Under the pieces are notes generated by a model, which saw only the letters and a list, made by a program, of their open reading frames with translations, was not told the origin of the DNA and searched no databases. The position numbers were made by a program, and so were the translations under genes. From CAMBDS01 sp964355675 (GTDB taxonomy: Bacteria > Electryoneota > AABM5-125-24 > Hatepunaeales > Hatepunaeaceae), in NCBI GenBank assembly GCA_964355675.1, contig CAYHEC010000008.1:1-64000 (forward strand): 64,000 bases of DNA. Reading direction: 5' to 3'. This document shows positions 62,401-64,000 of this stretch, piece after piece (within the stretch, counting starts at the first letter, position 1; every line of letters begins with the position of its first letter).

Positions 62401-63425
62401 ACCAAGGTATCATTGTTCGACGCAAGCTTGAAATCGGTGTGCATCTGGAGAAGAAAACCGCTTATGACGTCGGGAACACCTCGCGGATTTGCTGGTGCGA
62501 TATTCAGTCCGAGTGTCAAAAACGGAGTTAATGAGAGATCGTTCGAGGCCGGATCGTTATTATGAACTTGAATCGAAAGCACATTTCGTCCGTTTCGTAC
62601 AAACTGGGCAATGTTCGGGACGAAGAACATCTCCGGCTTCCCGCCTTGATACATCTGAGCTTCATGTTCGTCGATAGACGTTGAATCAAACGACGGGGGC
62701 AAACCATCTACATTGGCACGAGCGATCTCAGCGCCATTGACATAGGCGACAAATCCGTCGTCGTAGTCAACATGGAGGAGAGCATATCTCAAGTCGGCAA
62801 CATTATCGACCTGAAAGTCCGTCCTGATGTAAAGTGATGTAGTCGCAGGCACAATGGTTGTATCATCGCCGTCTCCGTATCCAAGGCTGAAACGCCCTCT
62901 CTGCCAGCCTGAATCGTCGATATCAGGCCAAAACCAGCCAAGTTCAGGCTCAGCAACCGGCACCATGTAGCGGCAAGGATCTCCTGGTCGGACAACTGTC
63001 TCATTGAAAGGCGCAAGTTGTCCTTTGTTCTTTGCTGACGCAAAAAAGAGCAATCGCTGGAACGCCTCCAATCGAATGGGAGGGATTGCCCATTGGATAG
63101 TATCCGAAGGATGGTCGTCGATCGTCCACCCATTCATCGACAGAGCATCGAATGAGTTATTATACAGCTCAAACCAGTCGGGATACTTGCCATCTTCATC
63201 CGCTATGGCTGACCGATTGCCCGTCATATATTCGTTGATAATAATGCCTTGGGCCAGCCCAAGCTGTGCCGTAAATGCTACCGATAAGATGGCAACAACT
63301 GAGTTTAGCCATAAGAATACCCTTGTAGGCCGTCTAGTGGAGCGGATGGTGGCGCTTGCTTGGCCTCGCGCGAGTCTTATCAGCGGACTTATATTTGTTG
63401 GATAATGTTTAATGTTGCGTTCCAT
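59448..63425 (-). CDS. giant secreted CotH-kinase protein with lamin-tail and T9SS domains
   Basis: A 1325-residue multidomain protein. It has an unusually long N-region then a signal segment (about 37-57, VFLWLNSVVAILSVAFTAQL), and a lamin-tail domain (about 61-140, INEYMTGNRSAIADEDGKYP; DWFELYNN). A beta-sandwich (about 140-310), a chitobiase C-terminal-like domain (about 395-470, MFYTLDGSPPSDTSTLYTG) and a CotH domain (about 500-860; VKIHGGWTRSFPQKSMRVMA; LDLDFGFG near 743) follow. It ends with a second lamin-tail (about 1000-1110), a fibronectin-like region and a sorting domain (IFPNPFNNRVWVTVDVP; ends KIAKMILVR). CotH relatives are protein kinases; substrate unknown. Confidence 0.85.
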   Translation of the reverse strand: MERNIKHYPTNISPLIRLARGQASATIRSTRRPTRVFLWLNSVVAILSVAFTAQLGLAQGIIINEYMTGNRSAIADEDGKYPDWFELYNNSFDALSMNGWTIDDHPSDTIQWAIPPIRLEAFQRLLFFASAKNKGQLAPFNETVVRPGDPCRYMVPVAEPELGWFWPDIDDSGWQRGRFSLGYGDGDDTTIVPATTSLYIRTDFQVDNVADLRYALLHVDYDDGFVAYVNGAEIARANVDGLPPSFDSTSIDEHEAQMYQGGKPEMFFVPNIAQFVRNGRNVLSIQVHNNDPASNDLSLTPFLTLGLNIAPANPRGVPDVISGFLLQMHTDFKLASNNDTLVLRNSAGTIIDMIFIDEMPADMSRGRAPDGSSNWRIFQHPTPGAPNPLTGGTIATPRPSISPPAGFYSVPVTVTLTNDSAQAQMFYTLDGSPPSDTSTLYTGAFRLDTSAVVRAIGIIPGELPGNERTSSFIVGTRPTLPVVSLSMNPDDLWNPETGIYVLGPTYDPEPPYRGANFWQNWERPVHVEMFETDGSEAVELDAGVKIHGGWTRSFPQKSMRVMARAKYGVGNIAYKIFPDRDITQFESVILRNGGSDWDHTIFRDGLLTGLMKDDYPWISAYRPSILYLNGAYWGILNMREQMNEQYVAARFNNINSTEVDAFEIWGEKVNGEWNAYTELTDFFNNRDLSDPANYRLAEDMIDVDEFVKYNAVNIYVDNGDWPGNNNRFFRVRLPGEKWHWFLLDLDFGFGLHGDSTWQHNSLADALVADGPAWPNPPYATLFLRKMCQSPVFRAKFINGMADLMNNQFHPDNVLRQMNEKKSALAPEIEKHLLRWNRNLAEWERKVAEIPPFARNRPAFMRQFVEQQFGLPGHATLSLNCNPPAGGDVKINENEIPPTGWSGIYFRTVPLTIEAIPQPGYRFVGWTGGSVSTNPRLTIALDNDRSITALFSLAPGIVGLPVINEINYNSIDSFDTGDWVELYAFNGEVDLSDWTISDEDSAHSYLFPIGTIIPPGEYLIVVEDTAKFDSLFPGVTNVVGPLGFGFGKGGDQVRVFSPRGELIDSVAFDDTPPWPLEADGLGSTLELRDPALPNEDSTSWRASLFLHGSPMASNQYNPPGLFQLLSPSDGMTVRTDSVLVSWSTSADNDPEDTVRYTVEWSVQEDFSLIFSATTLDTSYIIAENPVLTMSFARGTAGLPDRSKIYWRVRASDTQDFIRVATPGDSGWSFIVVLTQIPTEFKLQPIFPNPFNNRVWVTVDVPVAGEVEVAFYNLLGNEITSTKEIMQPGSHRFLFPPLGQSNLASGIYWVQARYGGKSKIAKMILVR

Positions 63426-64000
63426 TCTGTCAAGTGTTTTGAGGTTTCTTCCGCCTGTTTGGAAATCTGTTTTGCGCGTTCTTTGTCGCCGCGGTTAGTA
63501 AGGATTTTGGCGTAGTCGTGTAGAAGGTTTGGTTGATTGATCGACACGTTGTTATTATTTCGACAAATATCGATTGCCTGATTAAAATGGCTCTCGGCTT
63601 CTTCAAAATCATCCTGCTCGAACATCAACAAGCCCAACTCATGGTGCAAGTTGATCCAGTCTTCGGGGCTATCTTCACCTTGACACATAATGTAGCAATT
63701 TGCCAGAGCGTCTGAAGCTTTGTTTAAATCTTTTTCTAAGCGATGTGCGCGAGCAGTCAATCGATATGTTTCAGCGAGCTCAAGACGAGTACCGTGACTT
63801 CGCAACAGCTCGCTTGCAGACTCTAATAATGGAATTGCACGACTGGATTCTTCCTTTTTAAGCAACAGCTTGGCTTTTACCAGAAACAACAAACCGGTAG
63901 CGCGAAGGGTTTCTTCAGAATCGGGTAAATTCTCGAGTGATTCTTCGACTTCGCCGATTAATTTCGCCGCTCCCTCGAAATCTCCTTGTAGAAGTTTCAC
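63389..64000 (-). CDS. TPR-repeat protein (truncated by window end)
   Basis: At least 203 residues of tetratricopeptide-like helices (TYRLTARAHRLEKDLNKASD; LHHELGLLMFEQDDFEEAES; LHDYAKILTNRGDKERAKQI). The frame is open to the window edge, so the N-terminus, possibly with a DNA-binding or kinase domain, lies outside. Its 3' end overlaps the CotH start by 37 bases. It could be a regulatory or scaffolding protein cotranscribed with the secreted protein. Confidence 0.75.
   Translation of the reverse strand: MKLLQGDFEGAAKLIGEVEESLENLPDSEETLRATGLLFLVKAKLLLKKEESSRAIPLLESASELLRSHGTRLELAETYRLTARAHRLEKDLNKASDALANCYIMCQGEDSPEDWINLHHELGLLMFEQDDFEEAESHFNQAIDICRNNNNVSINQPNLLHDYAKILTNRGDKERAKQISKQAEETSKHLTEWNATLNIIQQI

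Noticed and set aside
1..64000. tRNA, rRNA, prophage or insertion-sequence transposase genes
   Set aside because: No sequence in the window showed such features on inspection; I cannot exclude a missed tRNA without a covariance-model search.

Overview
The window is one long flagellar gene cluster (about 0.1-33.8 kb, all on the + strand) followed by about 30 kb of accessory and housekeeping genes. The organism is a Gram-negative bacterium. Five large secreted proteins end in the PNP[FT]N/SPFN-type C-terminal module of type IX secretion cargo, a predicted outer-membrane beta-barrel and two multihaem c-type cytochromes are present, and TTG/GTG starts are common. I infer an uncultured lineage of the Fibrobacteres-Chlorobi-Bacteroidetes (FCB) superphylum. 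No rRNA or tRNA is visible, so the phylum cannot be fixed from this window.

Region 1 (0.1-11.7 kb): flgB-flgC-orf-fliE-fliF-fliG-fliH-fliI-fliJ-motE-like-fliK builds the rod, MS ring, switch, export ATPase and hook-length ruler. It follows a near-perfect sigma-54 promoter. fliK is interrupted by a 100-N assembly gap inside a 39-bp tandem repeat. Region 2 (11.9-23.5 kb): a second sigma-54 promoter precedes flgD-TIGR02530-flgE-flbD-motA-motB-fliL-fliM-fliN-fliO-fliP-fliQ-fliR-flhB (hook, stator, switch, export gate). Region 3 (23.6-25.3 kb): a compact A+T-richer restriction-modification cassette (methyltransferase, PD-(D/E)XK endonuclease, XRE controller) sits between flhB and flhA. Region 4 (25.5-33.8 kb): a third sigma-54 promoter, then flhA, flhF, flhG, a small membrane protein, fliA, a small acidic/basic protein, an HDOD protein and a membrane-anchored TPR protein with a C-terminal helix-turn-helix. 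Rod/ring genes flgFGHI, filament genes and a sigma-54 activator are not in the window.

Region 5 (34.0-41.7 kb): a CorA-like transporter on the minus strand, then a 13-CxxCH protein, a 1240-residue protein in which I count 49 CxxCH motifs in about 14 three-haem repeats, and a translationally coupled predicted outer-membrane barrel. This could be an extracellular electron-transfer conduit. Region 6 (42-64 kb): five secreted proteins with T9SS sorting domains (including a 1325-residue CotH-kinase/lamin-tail protein), one related secreted protein without the sorting domain, and DUF1015, PAS, DUF4438, PPi-type phosphofructokinase, SRAP peptidase and an anti-sigma/anti-anti-sigma pair. A TPR gene is cut by the window end.

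The most unusual feature is the density and diversity of short palindromic repeats. Nearly every intergenic gap holds one or several near-perfect inverted repeats of several unrelated families, often nested inside longer inverted repeats. Members of the same families also lie in frame inside coding sequences (fliK, a T9SS sorting domain, the SRAP C-terminus and probably the CotH-protein N-terminus). They behave like protein-tolerated, Rickettsia-palindromic-element-like insertions.
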